Shown: positions 6,978-13,584, counted from the first letter of the stretch. The stretch: DNA of 40,537 nt from Prochlorococcus sp. AG-355-N16 (GCA_003278545.1 QCEF01000011.1:1-40537); one strand, 5' to 3'. The notes: generated by a model from the sequence alone, not told the origin. Translations and numbers: made by a program.

Positions 6978-7108
6978 TGAATCACCTCCTTTACTAATGT
7001 TTTTTTTAAGATAACTAAAAGAATGAAACAAGGAAAGAAATTCGTTAAAAATTTAAAAGTTTTTTAACAAATTAACGATATAAATCTCTTAAAAATAAAA
7101 ATATAGTT

Positions 7109-7774
7109 TTACCAAGGCAAAACTTCTCCATTAGCATGCCAAAACGTACCTGAGTTATTTTCATTTAAAGAATCTATACGTTTTAAAAGGCCATTTGCTG
7201 ATTCTTCAGGACTAATTCCATTTCTTGTAAAGCCAGTCATTCTTGTACTCACTAACCCAGGATGCAAAATAGCAACATAAATATCTTCTCTTGATAAATC
7301 TATAGAAAGTGATTTTGCTGCCATGGACAAAGCGACTTTGGACATTCTGTAACCATAAGAACTTCCAGATGTATTATCTTCAATAGATCCCATTCTACTT
7401 GTGATAAAAGCAACTTTAGAAGATCTTTTTAAAAAATGTTTAAGTGATTGAGTCATATATATTGGGCTCAATGCATTGACTTCAAATTGCCGCAAAATAC
7501 TTTTTTTATCTAAGTTGTCGAAAGAATTAAATTCATAAATTCCTGCATTATGAATTAAGCAATCTAAATTAACTCCAGATAGTTTTTTACACAAATTTGT
7601 TATCGACTCATCAGAAGAAATTTCTATATTCTCTTCAATTCTCACTCCTAAATCTCTAAGTTCTTTTGAGGCTTTCCTACATGTCGCAATTACATTATCT
7701 CCCCTCTTATGAATTTGCCTACATAGTTCCAATCCAATACCCCTATTCGATCCTGTAATTAGATAAGTAGACAT
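7109..7774 (-). CDS. Short-chain dehydrogenase/reductase (SDR)
   Basis: This is an NAD(P)-dependent oxidoreductase of the classical SDR fold. The cofactor motif TGSNRGIG lies at residues 7-14, NAG at 76-78, and the catalytic Tyr and Lys in YRMSK at 142-146 with Ser in the preceding VAFITSRMGS strand. At 221 aa it is short for the family but ends with a usual HPGLVSTRMTG segment and a compact tail. The substrate cannot be told. It belongs to the group of carbonyl reductase-like SDRs common in marine cyanobacteria. Confidence 0.9.
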   Translation of the reverse strand: MSTYLITGSNRGIGLELCRQIHKRGDNVIATCRKASKELRDLGVRIEENIEISSDESITNLCKKLSGVNLDCLIHNAGIYEFNSFDNLDKKSILRQFEVNALSPIYMTQSLKHFLKRSSKVAFITSRMGSIEDNTSGSSYGYRMSKVALSMAAKSLSIDLSREDIYVAILHPGLVSTRMTGFTRNGISPEESANGLLKRIDSLNENNSGTFWHANGEVLPW

Positions 7775-7948
7775 CTCTAAACTAAAAAATAAAAAATTAA
7801 CCTAAATCCAAATATAAAAGAAAACGAACTAGAAATAGAAAAAATTTATAAAATTCCTAATTAGATTTTTTAAGGTTATGATGAGTTATGAAATTTAAAA
7901 GATTTTATAAAAGAAAGCAAAGATATTATTATCATCAGAATTTAATGC

Positions 7949-8155
7949 ATGGAAAGTTTTAATCAAGAATTCTTACAAGAGCTTATTAGGTTAACGTGGA
8001 GAAATCCTGCTTTCATGGCCATAGCTATTGCTTTAGTTTGGCTTATCCCACAATTATTTATCAGAAAAATAATGGCAAAAAAATATGAAAGAAGAAAAAT
8101 AGAAATTCAGAAAAATAAAATTCAGAAGCTTTACCCAACTAATACACCTAAATAA
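7949..8155 (+). CDS. Small single-TM protein, 68 aa
   Basis: A polar N-terminus of about 18 residues precedes a hydrophobic segment (FMAIAIALVWLIPQLFI) and a strongly basic tail (KKYERRKIEIQKNKIQK). The positive-inside rule places the tail in the cytoplasm. No family is recognised. Confidence 0.55.
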   Translation: MESFNQEFLQELIRLTWRNPAFMAIAIALVWLIPQLFIRKIMAKKYERRKIEIQKNKIQKLYPTNTPK

Positions 8156-8218
8156 GATTTTTATTTATAAGATGATCTAATAAATCAAAAAAAAATACTT
8201 TTTGCATCTAAGTAAAAT

Positions 8219-8410
8219 ATGACCTACAAAATAATTAGAATTGATGGGAAAGACGACGAATTAACAGCTCAAAGTTTTGATAAGTATTCAGATGCTTACG
8301 ATTTGTTAGAGGAACTATATGGAGATTTATGTTGTTCAGATGCTGATTATGGAGACATAACCTATTACGATATTGTGGAAAATAATTTAAAAAATATTAA
8401 TGGAGAATAA
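8219..8410 (+). CDS. Hypothetical acidic protein, 63 aa
   Basis: It is a soluble, very acidic protein starting MTYKIIRIDGKDDELTAQSF with a DLLEELYGDLCCSDADYGD segment in the middle. Its end overlaps the start of the next gene by 11 bases, so the two are probably translated together. The function is unknown. Confidence 0.6.
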   Translation: MTYKIIRIDGKDDELTAQSFDKYSDAYDLLEELYGDLCCSDADYGDITYYDIVENNLKNINGE

Positions 8411-8609
8411 AAAATGGGCTCCCTCCCAAGAAGAAAATTTAGGGGTAATAACGAGTGTATATGAATCCATTAAAGAAGAACTTTCAGAACTTCAAAAAAT
8501 AACTGGATGTCCCGATTCATTTATTTATGATTTCACAGGCAAGATTCAGAATGAATGGCATCCTGAATCTTGCCACTCCATAGTTAGAAATAATAAAAAG
8601 AAAAATTAG
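8400..8609 (+). CDS. Hypothetical protein, 69 aa (paralog of 10358-10540)
   Basis: The segment YESIKEELSELQKITGC... to KIQNEW aligns without gaps over 33 residues with YEEIKNICINLQKDTDA... to LIMNEW in the gene at 10358, sharing Y-E-x-IK, LQK-x-T and a closing NEW. They form a small helical family I cannot name. The last third of the gene contains a perfect 12-base inverted repeat (8538-8574). It overlaps the upstream gene. Confidence 0.6.
   Translation: MENKKWAPSQEENLGVITSVYESIKEELSELQKITGCPDSFIYDFTGKIQNEWHPESCHSIVRNNKKKN
8538..8574. repeat. Perfect 12-bp inverted repeat inside a coding region
   Basis: GGCAAGATTCAG (8538-8549) is the exact reverse complement of CTGAATCTTGCC (8563-8574), separated by 13 bases. 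It lies within the 3' part of the 8400-8609 gene and is not followed by a T run, so it does not look like a terminator. In RNA it would form a strong hairpin covering the codons for TGKIQ to ESCH. Confidence 0.7.
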
Positions 8610-8679
8610 AAAATATTAAATCTTCAACACGAATTTATAAAATTTCTCTAATATAATTTGAATTTAAAAATACTCAATC

Positions 8680-8766
8680 ATGATTATTAGAATACTAGGT
8701 ATCGTACTTATCCTTGGTACGATTGCATATTATGGTTTAGTTATAACTGGTCAAAGCAACCTTTAG
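8680..8766 (+). CDS. Membrane microprotein, 28 aa
   Basis: The frame MIIRILGIVLILGTIAYYG continues with LVITGQSNL and is essentially one transmembrane helix with a positive N-terminal side. It stands between two other plus-strand genes, 24 bases before the next ATG. It does not match known photosynthetic small subunits. Confidence 0.45.
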   Translation: MIIRILGIVLILGTIAYYGLVITGQSNL

Positions 8767-8790
8767 TTTTTTAACTTTTAAAAATTTCTC

Positions 8791-9003
8791 ATGAAATGGC
8801 CTCCTACTTTGTGTTGGACAGCACCAAAAACTATTAATGGTAATAGGCATTTTCAAGTTAAAGCTTATGGTGGGAAAAATGAAAATAGATGGGTTGATAT
8901 TTTTCCTACCAAAAATAAAAAAGATATTAAAAGGATCTCATGGGCAAAACTAAAATCAGAATGGACTACTGGATGGTTAAGACTCCCAAAAGATAAAGAT
9001 TAA
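8791..9003 (+). CDS. Trp-rich small protein, TIGR02450-like
   Basis: Of 70 residues seven are Trp. The pattern CWTAPKTINGNRHFQVKAYG, then a basic stretch, ISWAKLKSEW and TTGWLRLP follows the layout of the TIGR02450 Trp-rich family (WTA...HF.V...W..L...W..GW) as I remember it. The protein is soluble and basic; family function is unknown. The assignment is from memory of the pattern and not from a search. Confidence 0.6.
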   Translation: MKWPPTLCWTAPKTINGNRHFQVKAYGGKNENRWVDIFPTKNKKDIKRISWAKLKSEWTTGWLRLPKDKD

Positions 9004-9104
9004 TTTGTCTATGTAAACAAATATTATTAACCAGAAAATTGTAAAAAATAATACCTAACTCAAAAAAAATAACTTCTAAAATTTTTTTTAAATTGCTGTT
9101 TAAT

Positions 9105-9278
9105 ATGAAGTCAGAACCGAAGAAAAAACTCCCTAATAAAAAAGTTATAAGTTCAGCAAAATTTGAGGCTAAAGAACAATTTACAAAATCTGCATTAGAA
9201 AATTTAAAAACAGAAAATGAAAGACTTGTTAATTCTCTAAAAAAATCTGGGGAGATTAAAGAATCAAAAAGAAAATAG
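9105..9278 (+). CDS. Hypothetical basic helical protein, 57 aa
   Basis: A Lys-rich protein, probably a single long helix, starting MKSEPKKKLPNKKVISSAKF. I chose the ATG at 9105 over an in-frame TTG at 9093. It has no cysteine or membrane segment. The function is unknown. Confidence 0.5.
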   Translation: MKSEPKKKLPNKKVISSAKFEAKEQFTKSALENLKTENERLVNSLKKSGEIKESKRK

Positions 9279-9329
9279 ACTTACAGTATTTAAAATTTTT
9301 TATTATTATATAAATTTATAGATGGAGAA

Positions 9330-9449
9330 ATGATTGAAAAAATCTCTCTAGCAAATTCTCATTTACCTCAACTTATTGGGTTCGTGCTGATGTCAATTGG
9401 TTACACATTAGGCAATAAATTCTACCTTCCGGAAATCAACCAAAAATAA
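9330..9449 (+). CDS. Membrane microprotein, 39 aa
   Basis: The frame begins MIEKISLANSHLPQLIGFVL and continues through MSIGYTLGNKFYLPEINQK, with one hydrophobic segment in the middle. GGAG at 9324-9327 is only two bases from the ATG, too close to be a clear SD. The stretch 9450-9798 downstream holds no gene I can support; it is AT-rich and probably contains the promoter of the Hli gene. Confidence 0.45.
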   Translation: MIEKISLANSHLPQLIGFVLMSIGYTLGNKFYLPEINQK

Positions 9450-9798
9450 TAATTTCTAGTTATTAAAGAAATCTTAAATAAATAACATTGAAAATATACT
9501 TTTTATAAAATCTTTCAATATTTTCTGCTTTGAAGTAAAAACATGAAAGCTAATTTTGTAATTCAATTAAACTAGTCTTAGGATATAGCTGACACATAAA
9601 TGTAACAGTAAAGTCCTTAAAAATGTGAAATCCAAAGAAAAAGTAAGAATTCATACTAATTTTTTTAAAATATGTTACATTCTTTAATAATTCAAGTTAA
9701 GGTTTCCTCTGTCAATAAAGCAGAAATCAGGAAATGTTTGATGTATACAAATGTCATTTACTATTTGGCTTACCAATTGATCACATATAAATCTAAAA

Positions 9799-10053
9799 AT
9801 GGATGCACTCACTAGTTTTATAGTTGTTATTATCGCAATTACAATCCAATTCTCTTTATACGCAATCAAAAGGTTGCAGGAACCTTTAGAACCAAATTAT
9901 TTAATAAATAAAAATTCGAAAAAAATAAAAAACTATATGGGTAAATTCTGGAAAAATGCCGAAATAACAAATGGAAGATTAGCTATGATTGGTTTTTTAG
10001 CTTTGATTATAAACTACGGTTTTTTTGGGTGGATAATACCTGGTTTTATTTAA
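9799..10053 (+). CDS. hli: High-light-inducible protein (Hli/Scp family)
   Basis: The C-terminal part has the chlorophyll-binding motif AEITNGRLAMIGFLA (residues 54-68) with the ExxNxR ligands Glu55, Asn58 and Arg60, followed by INYGFFGWIIPGFI. Hli proteins bind chlorophyll and carotenoid in thylakoids, protect photosystem assembly and dissipate light energy; they are usually 35-70 aa with one TM. This one is 84 aa with an additional N-terminal hydrophobic segment (about 6-22), giving a possible two-TM form. It stands alone on the plus strand, with a roughly 350-base leader region. Confidence 0.9.
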   Translation: MDALTSFIVVIIAITIQFSLYAIKRLQEPLEPNYLINKNSKKIKNYMGKFWKNAEITNGRLAMIGFLALIINYGFFGWIIPGFI

Positions 10054-10153
10054 ACTATCAATACATTTAAGTCTTAAAGAAAAAAATAAATCACTCGTTC
10101 AAAACAAACTCTCCTTTTAAAAAAAAAATTTTTATTATAAGTAAAAAAAACAA

Positions 10154-10351
10154 TTGAGTAATTCTGATTTTGATAAAAATGGATTGGACAGCTATGGAAT
10201 ACATTGGCTTCAATATGCTGCGTTTGTTGTCTCTGGTTTTGCTATATTTACAACCTGGGCATTTTTTTATGATGAAAGGTTCCACAACTTTGTAATGAAT
10301 ATTTTCAGGATTATTAACTGCAGTGGGTTCAACTGTAATGGAGCATTTTAA
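10154..10351 (+). CDS. Hypothetical single-TM protein, 65 aa
   Basis: It starts at a TTG (MSNSDFDKNGLDSYGIHWLQ); no ATG is available. One hydrophobic segment lies at about residues 19-38, and two cysteines close the protein (CSGFNC). It sits six bases before the next gene. A long frame on the opposite strand covers the same bases but has no coding look. Confidence 0.45.
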   Translation: MSNSDFDKNGLDSYGIHWLQYAAFVVSGFAIFTTWAFFYDERFHNFVMNIFRIINCSGFNCNGAF

Positions 10352-10357
10352 AATTCT

Positions 10358-10540
10358 ATGGCTAATCCAGATCAAAAAACAATATTAATTGATAGTGCTT
10401 ATGAGGAAATAAAAAACATTTGTATAAATCTTCAAAAAGATACTGATGCTTCGAATTCAGAACTTAAAAATTTACTAAAACTAATTATGAATGAATGGGA
10501 AGAAAAAGAAGAACAAAAAACTGGTTTTGGATTCAGGTAA
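10358..10540 (+). CDS. Hypothetical protein, 60 aa (paralog of 8400-8609)
   Basis: A small helical acidic protein. Residues from YEEIKNICINLQK to NEWEEKEEQ align gap-free with the gene at 8400. The C-terminus KTGFGFR differs. Its function is unknown. It probably forms an operon with the upstream TTG-start gene. Confidence 0.6.
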   Translation: MANPDQKTILIDSAYEEIKNICINLQKDTDASNSELKNLLKLIMNEWEEKEEQKTGFGFR

Positions 10541-10650
10541 AATTAGTCACTATCCAATAAGAGACTTAGACATAAAATCATCTAGATATAAAGAGGTTTT
10601 TTACTTAAAAAATTTTATATTTTTAATTTCATATTTTTTAGAAAGAAATT

Positions 10651-10685
10651 AAAAAGGAATGAATCTTAAATAGAAGATTCATTCC
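10651..10685 (-). terminator. Minus-strand rho-independent terminator
   Basis: GGAATGAATCTT (10656-10667) and AAGATTCATTCC (10674-10685) form a perfect 12-bp stem with a six-base loop. Five A on the plus strand at 10651-10655 give a T run after the stem on the minus strand; no T run follows on plus. It would end a minus-strand transcript that includes the 13-codon frame at 10712-10753. Confidence 0.75.
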
Positions 10686-10711
10686 AGATTTAGCATTAGT
10701 ATTGTCTAGAT

Positions 10712-10753
10712 TTAAATTTTATAATTTAACTCCTCTGGTGGACTGTCAATCAT
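10712..10753 (-). CDS. Candidate 13-codon mini-ORF with strong SD
   Basis: AGGAGG (10760-10765) precedes an ATG by six bases. The frame reads MIDSPPEELNYKI and stops. A TAATAT -10-like element lies upstream around 10790 and a strong terminator downstream at 10651-10685, so the stretch resembles a complete short transcription unit. It could be a peptide gene or a small RNA whose SD-like segment has another role. Confidence 0.3.
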   Translation of the reverse strand: MIDSPPEELNYKI

Positions 10754-10803
10754 TAGATCCCTCCTATTCAACAAGTTAAACCTACGCCTTACATATTAAG
10801 AAA

Positions 10804-10829
10804 GTAAATCAGTAAAAATGCTGATTTAC
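10804..10829. terminator. Hairpin, probable minus-strand terminator
   Basis: GTAAATCAG (10804-10812) pairs with CTGATTTAC (10821-10829). It directly follows the stop of the 33-codon minus-strand gene at 10836. The trailing sequence on minus (TTTCTTAATAT) is only moderately T-rich. Confidence 0.5.
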
Positions 10830-10835
10830 TATTTT

Positions 10836-10937
10836 CTAAAATGTTTGAATTAAAGATGCCAATTCTGGTGCATCTAATAAAAGTGCAAAAAATGTAAGCA
10901 CAACTAATAAAAATATGGAAAAGTAAAATTGAATCAT
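10836..10937 (-). CDS. Membrane microprotein, 33 aa
   Basis: The frame MIQFYFSIFLLVVLTFFALL followed by LDAPELASLIQTF is one transmembrane helix plus a short acidic tail. A hairpin follows directly after the stop, as expected for a monocistronic gene. It is not one of the small photosystem proteins I can recall. Confidence 0.5.
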   Translation of the reverse strand: MIQFYFSIFLLVVLTFFALLLDAPELASLIQTF

Positions 10938-11037
10938 GCTTAAAAATTACTTAAAAAGAATTTTTTAAGTTGTATAAAATAATGCTTTGTTTACATAATT
11001 AAATATCTCTAACTAGAGAAGTTTTTTTAGAGAATAA

Positions 11038-11271
11038 TTAAGATGCTTCCGGAGAAAATATCGTCCTATTTTTTTGCCAATACTCACAACCTTTAAGTAA
11101 ATGATCACCCTGTGGTATGCGTTTTTCGTATTTTGGACAGATTAAGATAGTAGCAAAAGTTTCTGTAGTGCTGTAGCGAAAGTGATTGCAAGTAATACAA
11201 ATCTTTGTTCGTTTTCGTTTTAGGGTAGATTCTTTAAGATATTCCCATTTTGACGGATTTACCTTGATCAT
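11038..11271 (-). CDS. Four-Cys putative zinc-binding protein, 77 aa
   Basis: Cysteines at 25, 28, 45 and 62 (CITCNHFRY, LICPKYEKRIPQG, GCEYW) are arranged like a small zinc ribbon or treble clef. The head is basic, which is compatible with nucleic-acid binding but does not prove it. It starts two bases after the DUF1651 gene and should be co-transcribed with it from the promoter at 11588-11616. The family is not named. Confidence 0.6.
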   Translation of the reverse strand: MIKVNPSKWEYLKESTLKRKRTKICITCNHFRYSTTETFATILICPKYEKRIPQGDHLLKGCEYWQKNRTIFSPEAS

Positions 11272-11273
11272 GA

Positions 11274-11564
11274 TTACTGGAATTTATTAGTAACAATTTG
11301 CCAACCTCCTGAAATTAATTCATTCCATGTTTCACAAGCACACTCAATAGAATGAAGTCTTGAATTTTTAATTTGGGCTGGTTCACCTAACTCATTTGCA
11401 TAGAAAAGGTGAGTATATACTTTTAAGTTATTAGATTCAGATTTCTTATAACTCTCAAAAAAAATTAATAAACCACTTTTTTTGTTAAACAACCAGCCAG
11501 TTGGGGGGTCAATAAGGCTGCCACTATAAAAATAAGTCCGAACATTGGCGACTCCTAAAGTCAT
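11274..11564 (-). CDS. DUF1651 family protein (copy 1)
   Basis: The protein has the DUF1651 plan: MTLGVANVRT, then PPTGWLFNKKSGLLIFF, a strand pair with YTHLFYANELGEPAQIK, and a C-terminal helix with ACETWNELISGGWQ. It aligns over its whole length with the gene at 13711-14010, which begins MTLGGANVWT. DUF1651 is common in marine picocyanobacteria and of unknown function. Its promoter is a sigma-70 type element with a LexA-like palindrome at the start site, shared with the paralog. It heads a two-gene operon. Confidence 0.75.
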   Translation of the reverse strand: MTLGVANVRTYFYSGSLIDPPTGWLFNKKSGLLIFFESYKKSESNNLKVYTHLFYANELGEPAQIKNSRLHSIECACETWNELISGGWQIVTNKFQ

Positions 11565-11570
11565 GAAGAT

Positions 11571-11616
11571 AATACAGTTGTACTATTAATATAAATGTAC
11601 TACTTTTGGATGTCAA
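11571..11616 (-). promoter_or_regulatory. Promoter with LexA-box-like palindrome (copy 1)
   Basis: On the minus strand, TTGACA (11611-11616) and TATATT (11588-11593) are separated by 17 bases. Right after the -10 is AGTACAACTGTATT (11571-11584), which fits the cyanobacterial LexA box RGTACNNNDGTWCB except for one base. The box would cover the transcription start. The same layout occurs at 14019-14065. Confidence 0.55.
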
Positions 11617-11757
11617 GTAATCCTCCAAGTAATTATTTAAATACTAAAATTACTTTCTCAGAAATAATCAGCGGTAAACTTCTTATTTGGTAATAGTGTA
11701 TACAAGTAACATCTTGAAAAGGAAAATAACATTAAAGAGTATATCCAAAAGAATGCA

Positions 11758-11994
11758 ATGTATCGAAATCCCTTCTATTTAGGATGGAATAAAGGTTGGT
11801 CTTTTTTATTTTTTTTAGAGGGCGGCATTGCAAAAATTGAAGCAAAAGGATTTGGCATATCTATTACAACAAAAGTTGAAAAGGGAGAATCACCCTTAGA
11901 ATCTGCGGATAGATTAGTCTCGAAAGAGCAAAGGATTAGAAAGTCAAGATATTATTCTTGGGTTAGATCTATTAATGAAAAAACAATAAATTAA
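11758..11994 (+). CDS. Hypothetical protein, 78 aa
   Basis: It begins MYRNPFYLGWNKGWSFLFFL, has a glycine-containing strand (GGIAKIEAKGFGISITT) and a charged C-terminal helix. It may be membrane-associated through the N-terminal aromatic stretch. No family is recognised. It is divergent from the DUF1651 operon. Confidence 0.5.
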   Translation: MYRNPFYLGWNKGWSFLFFLEGGIAKIEAKGFGISITTKVEKGESPLESADRLVSKEQRIRKSRYYSWVRSINEKTIN

Positions 11995-12022
11995 GCAATC
12001 CTTCAATTACTAAAGTAATTTA

Positions 12023-12050
12023 TTGACAATCAATTTAAAATAGATATTAA
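12023..12050 (+). promoter_or_regulatory. Sigma-70 type promoter of the ligase-like operon
   Basis: TTGACA (12023-12028) and TATTAA (12045-12050) are 16 bases apart. The expected start lies only about seven bases before the GTG at 12064, so the first gene would have a very short leader. No LexA-like box is present here, unlike the flanking DUF1651 promoters. Confidence 0.45.
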
Positions 12051-12063
12051 TTATTTATTTTTC

Positions 12064-12321
12064 GTGTCTAAGAAATTTTATGAATGGTGGAAAAACCATA
12101 GAAAAGTTGTAACCTATGGAGCTTTTATAATCTTGTTTGGTTTTTATTTATCTCCTGCGCTCAAAGAAGCAAAATACAAAAACCAATGTATTAAGTACTC
12201 TACTAAAGGAGCTTTAACTAAATTTAATAAGGACAATATAGGAGAAACTTTACTAGCGGAAACAGGTTTGAACATCGATGAACTAGCAAAGATTGAAGGT
12301 TATAAGAATTGCATTAATTAA
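12064..12321 (+). CDS. Hypothetical single-TM protein, 85 aa
   Basis: It begins at GTG (MSKKFYEWWKNHRKVVTYGA) with a basic head, one TM (about 17-32) and a tail with two cysteines (NQC and KNC near the end). The tail is probably periplasmic. It is the first gene of a four-gene run that includes the ligase-like protein. The family is not recognised. Confidence 0.55.
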   Translation: MSKKFYEWWKNHRKVVTYGAFIILFGFYLSPALKEAKYKNQCIKYSTKGALTKFNKDNIGETLLAETGLNIDELAKIEGYKNCIN

Positions 12322-12351
12322 AAGTTCGCAAAAAATACGTTGAGTTTTGTA

Positions 12352-12558
12352 ATGATTAAAGGCATGTTTAAACTTATTTTATTAATATTATTATTTGGAT
12401 TTATATCAATAAGTCCAAAAACAAGATATTTGGTTGGCACAACTCTAAAAGAAATTTCTTCATTTCTTTTATGGACTGTTGAATATGAAGATAGAGAAAA
12501 ATGGATCATAGATAAACCAAGTTGGATACCTAGTCAAAAACTTAAGCCATCGTATTAA
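12352..12558 (+). CDS. Hypothetical N-anchored protein, 68 aa
   Basis: I chose the ATG at 12352 (MIKGMFKLILLILLFGFISI) rather than an in-frame TTG at 12340. A single N-terminal hydrophobic segment precedes a soluble tail with EYEDREKWIIDKPSWIP. The stop abuts the ATG of the ligase-like gene (TAAATG), implying translational coupling. Confidence 0.5.
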   Translation: MIKGMFKLILLILLFGFISISPKTRYLVGTTLKEISSFLLWTVEYEDREKWIIDKPSWIPSQKLKPSY

Positions 12559-13308
12559 ATGAAGACTTATTTAGAAGAACGAATTGAATGGTATGACGAT
12601 AATTATAGAAATGGTAATGCTTTAATCTCTGATAAGCAGTTCGACCAACTTGAAAAAAATTTATTAAGAACAAACCCTAATTGTGATTACTTTAAAAAGA
12701 AAAATAAACTAGTTTTACCTTCATTAGAAAAGGATTCAATAGATGAATTTTTGAAAGGATTATTAGCAGATACCAGATTATTAATTGAGCCGAAAATAGA
12801 TGGTTGTGCTGTTGCTTTGCAATATAGGGATGGAACCTTGGAGAAAGCAATCTCAAGAAAAGGGACAGACGTTACTAGTAAACTTATTAGAGTCCAAGAC
12901 ATTCCCAATAATCTCCCTTTACGAGGAGTTCTTCAAGTTAGAGGTGAATTATATGCACCCAACCAAAGTCCAAATATCTCCCAGAGAATCGCTTCTGGAT
13001 TTCTAAGAGCTAAAGAAGGATTTTCTGAAAGTCTTAGCTTCTGCGCATTTCAAATACTTAATTCAACACTTAACCAATATGAGTCCAAAAAGAGTCTTTC
13101 AAAGCTTGGCTTCACGATCCCTCAGGATATTTCATGCAACTTTACGAGCCAAGTTGAAGTATTTAGAAAACAATGGCTAGAAGGGGATCTTTTTAATAAA
13201 TATCCAACAGATGGAATAGTAGTAAAAATAAATTCTAGAAAATTACAATTGATTAGAGAAAAATCAAATTTAGTTTATCCTTATTGGCAAGTGGCAATAA
13301 AACGTTAA
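12559..13308 (+). CDS. Minimal NAD+-dependent DNA ligase-like protein (adenylation domain only)
   Basis: The 249 residues cover domain Ia and the nucleotidyltransferase domain of LigA and then stop. Domain Ia is seen at 8-40 (EWYDDNYRNGNALISDKQFD). Motif I, EPKIDG, is at 77-82 with Lys79 as the AMP-accepting lysine. RGELY at 128-132, PTDGIVVKIN at 216-225 and the motif V match WQVAIK at 243-248 are intact. The OB fold, zinc finger, HhH and BRCT domains of a normal ligase of about 670 aa are missing. All adenylation residues being kept argues against simple decay. It may adenylate itself but is unlikely to seal nicks alone. It sits in an operon of small membrane proteins. Confidence 0.85.
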   Translation: MKTYLEERIEWYDDNYRNGNALISDKQFDQLEKNLLRTNPNCDYFKKKNKLVLPSLEKDSIDEFLKGLLADTRLLIEPKIDGCAVALQYRDGTLEKAISRKGTDVTSKLIRVQDIPNNLPLRGVLQVRGELYAPNQSPNISQRIASGFLRAKEGFSESLSFCAFQILNSTLNQYESKKSLSKLGFTIPQDISCNFTSQVEVFRKQWLEGDLFNKYPTDGIVVKINSRKLQLIREKSNLVYPYWQVAIKR

Positions 13309-13421
13309 TGGAATTAATACACCAGATTTTTCCTACTTGGCATATTTACTTGGATATGTTTTTGGTTGGCTTTACAACTTACGGTTTTCTGAGAATTAAG
13401 AAAAAAATAAAAACTAAATAA
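13308..13421 (+). CDS. Small membrane protein, 37 aa
   Basis: The ATG overlaps the stop of the ligase-like gene (TAATG). The frame MELIHQIFPTWHIYLDMFLV continues with GFTTYGFLRIKKKIKTK: one hydrophobic segment and a strongly basic cytoplasmic tail. The overlap is the main support. It may act with the ligase-like protein, but that is a guess from coupling. Confidence 0.45.
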   Translation: MELIHQIFPTWHIYLDMFLVGFTTYGFLRIKKKIKTK

Positions 13422-13431
13422 AGTTTTTAAA

Positions 13432-13584
13432 TCATCCGTGGTTCTTAAGCATGGATTTAAGTTGTTCGGTATCTAATTGTTCAAGATAATTTCTCATTGC
13501 CAACCAAGATCTTCTGCTTTCTAACTTTCCACTTTGTTTAAATAGATTTGCGGAAACTTGATCTATCAATTCTTTATGAGTCAT
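13432..13584 (-). CDS. Hypothetical protein, 50 aa
   Basis: A helical soluble protein starting MTHKELIDQVSANLFKQSGK with a YLEQLDTEQLKSMLK tail. I chose the ATG at 13584, which overlaps the preceding gene by 11 bases, over an upstream in-frame ATG at 13620. It is the third gene of the DUF1651 copy-2 operon. The family is unknown. Confidence 0.5.
   Translation of the reverse strand: MTHKELIDQVSANLFKQSGKLESRRSWLAMRNYLEQLDTEQLKSMLKNHG

Noticed and set aside
6874-7014. 46-codon plus-strand frame starting MKPFFLIKEKETDECDEDTE
   Set aside because: It has no SD, and the opposite strand has a near-perfect SD, a frame and a terminator. It remains possible, so it is noted with the minus-strand candidate.
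7888-7962. 24-codon basic, Tyr-rich plus-strand frame (MKFKRFYKRKQRYYYHQ)
   Set aside because: Such composition arises easily in A-rich DNA, there is no SD, and it runs 14 bases into the next gene.
9684-9869. 61-codon minus-strand frame opposite the start of the Hli gene
   Set aside because: It overlaps a well-supported gene start and has no recognisable features; it is a shadow frame.
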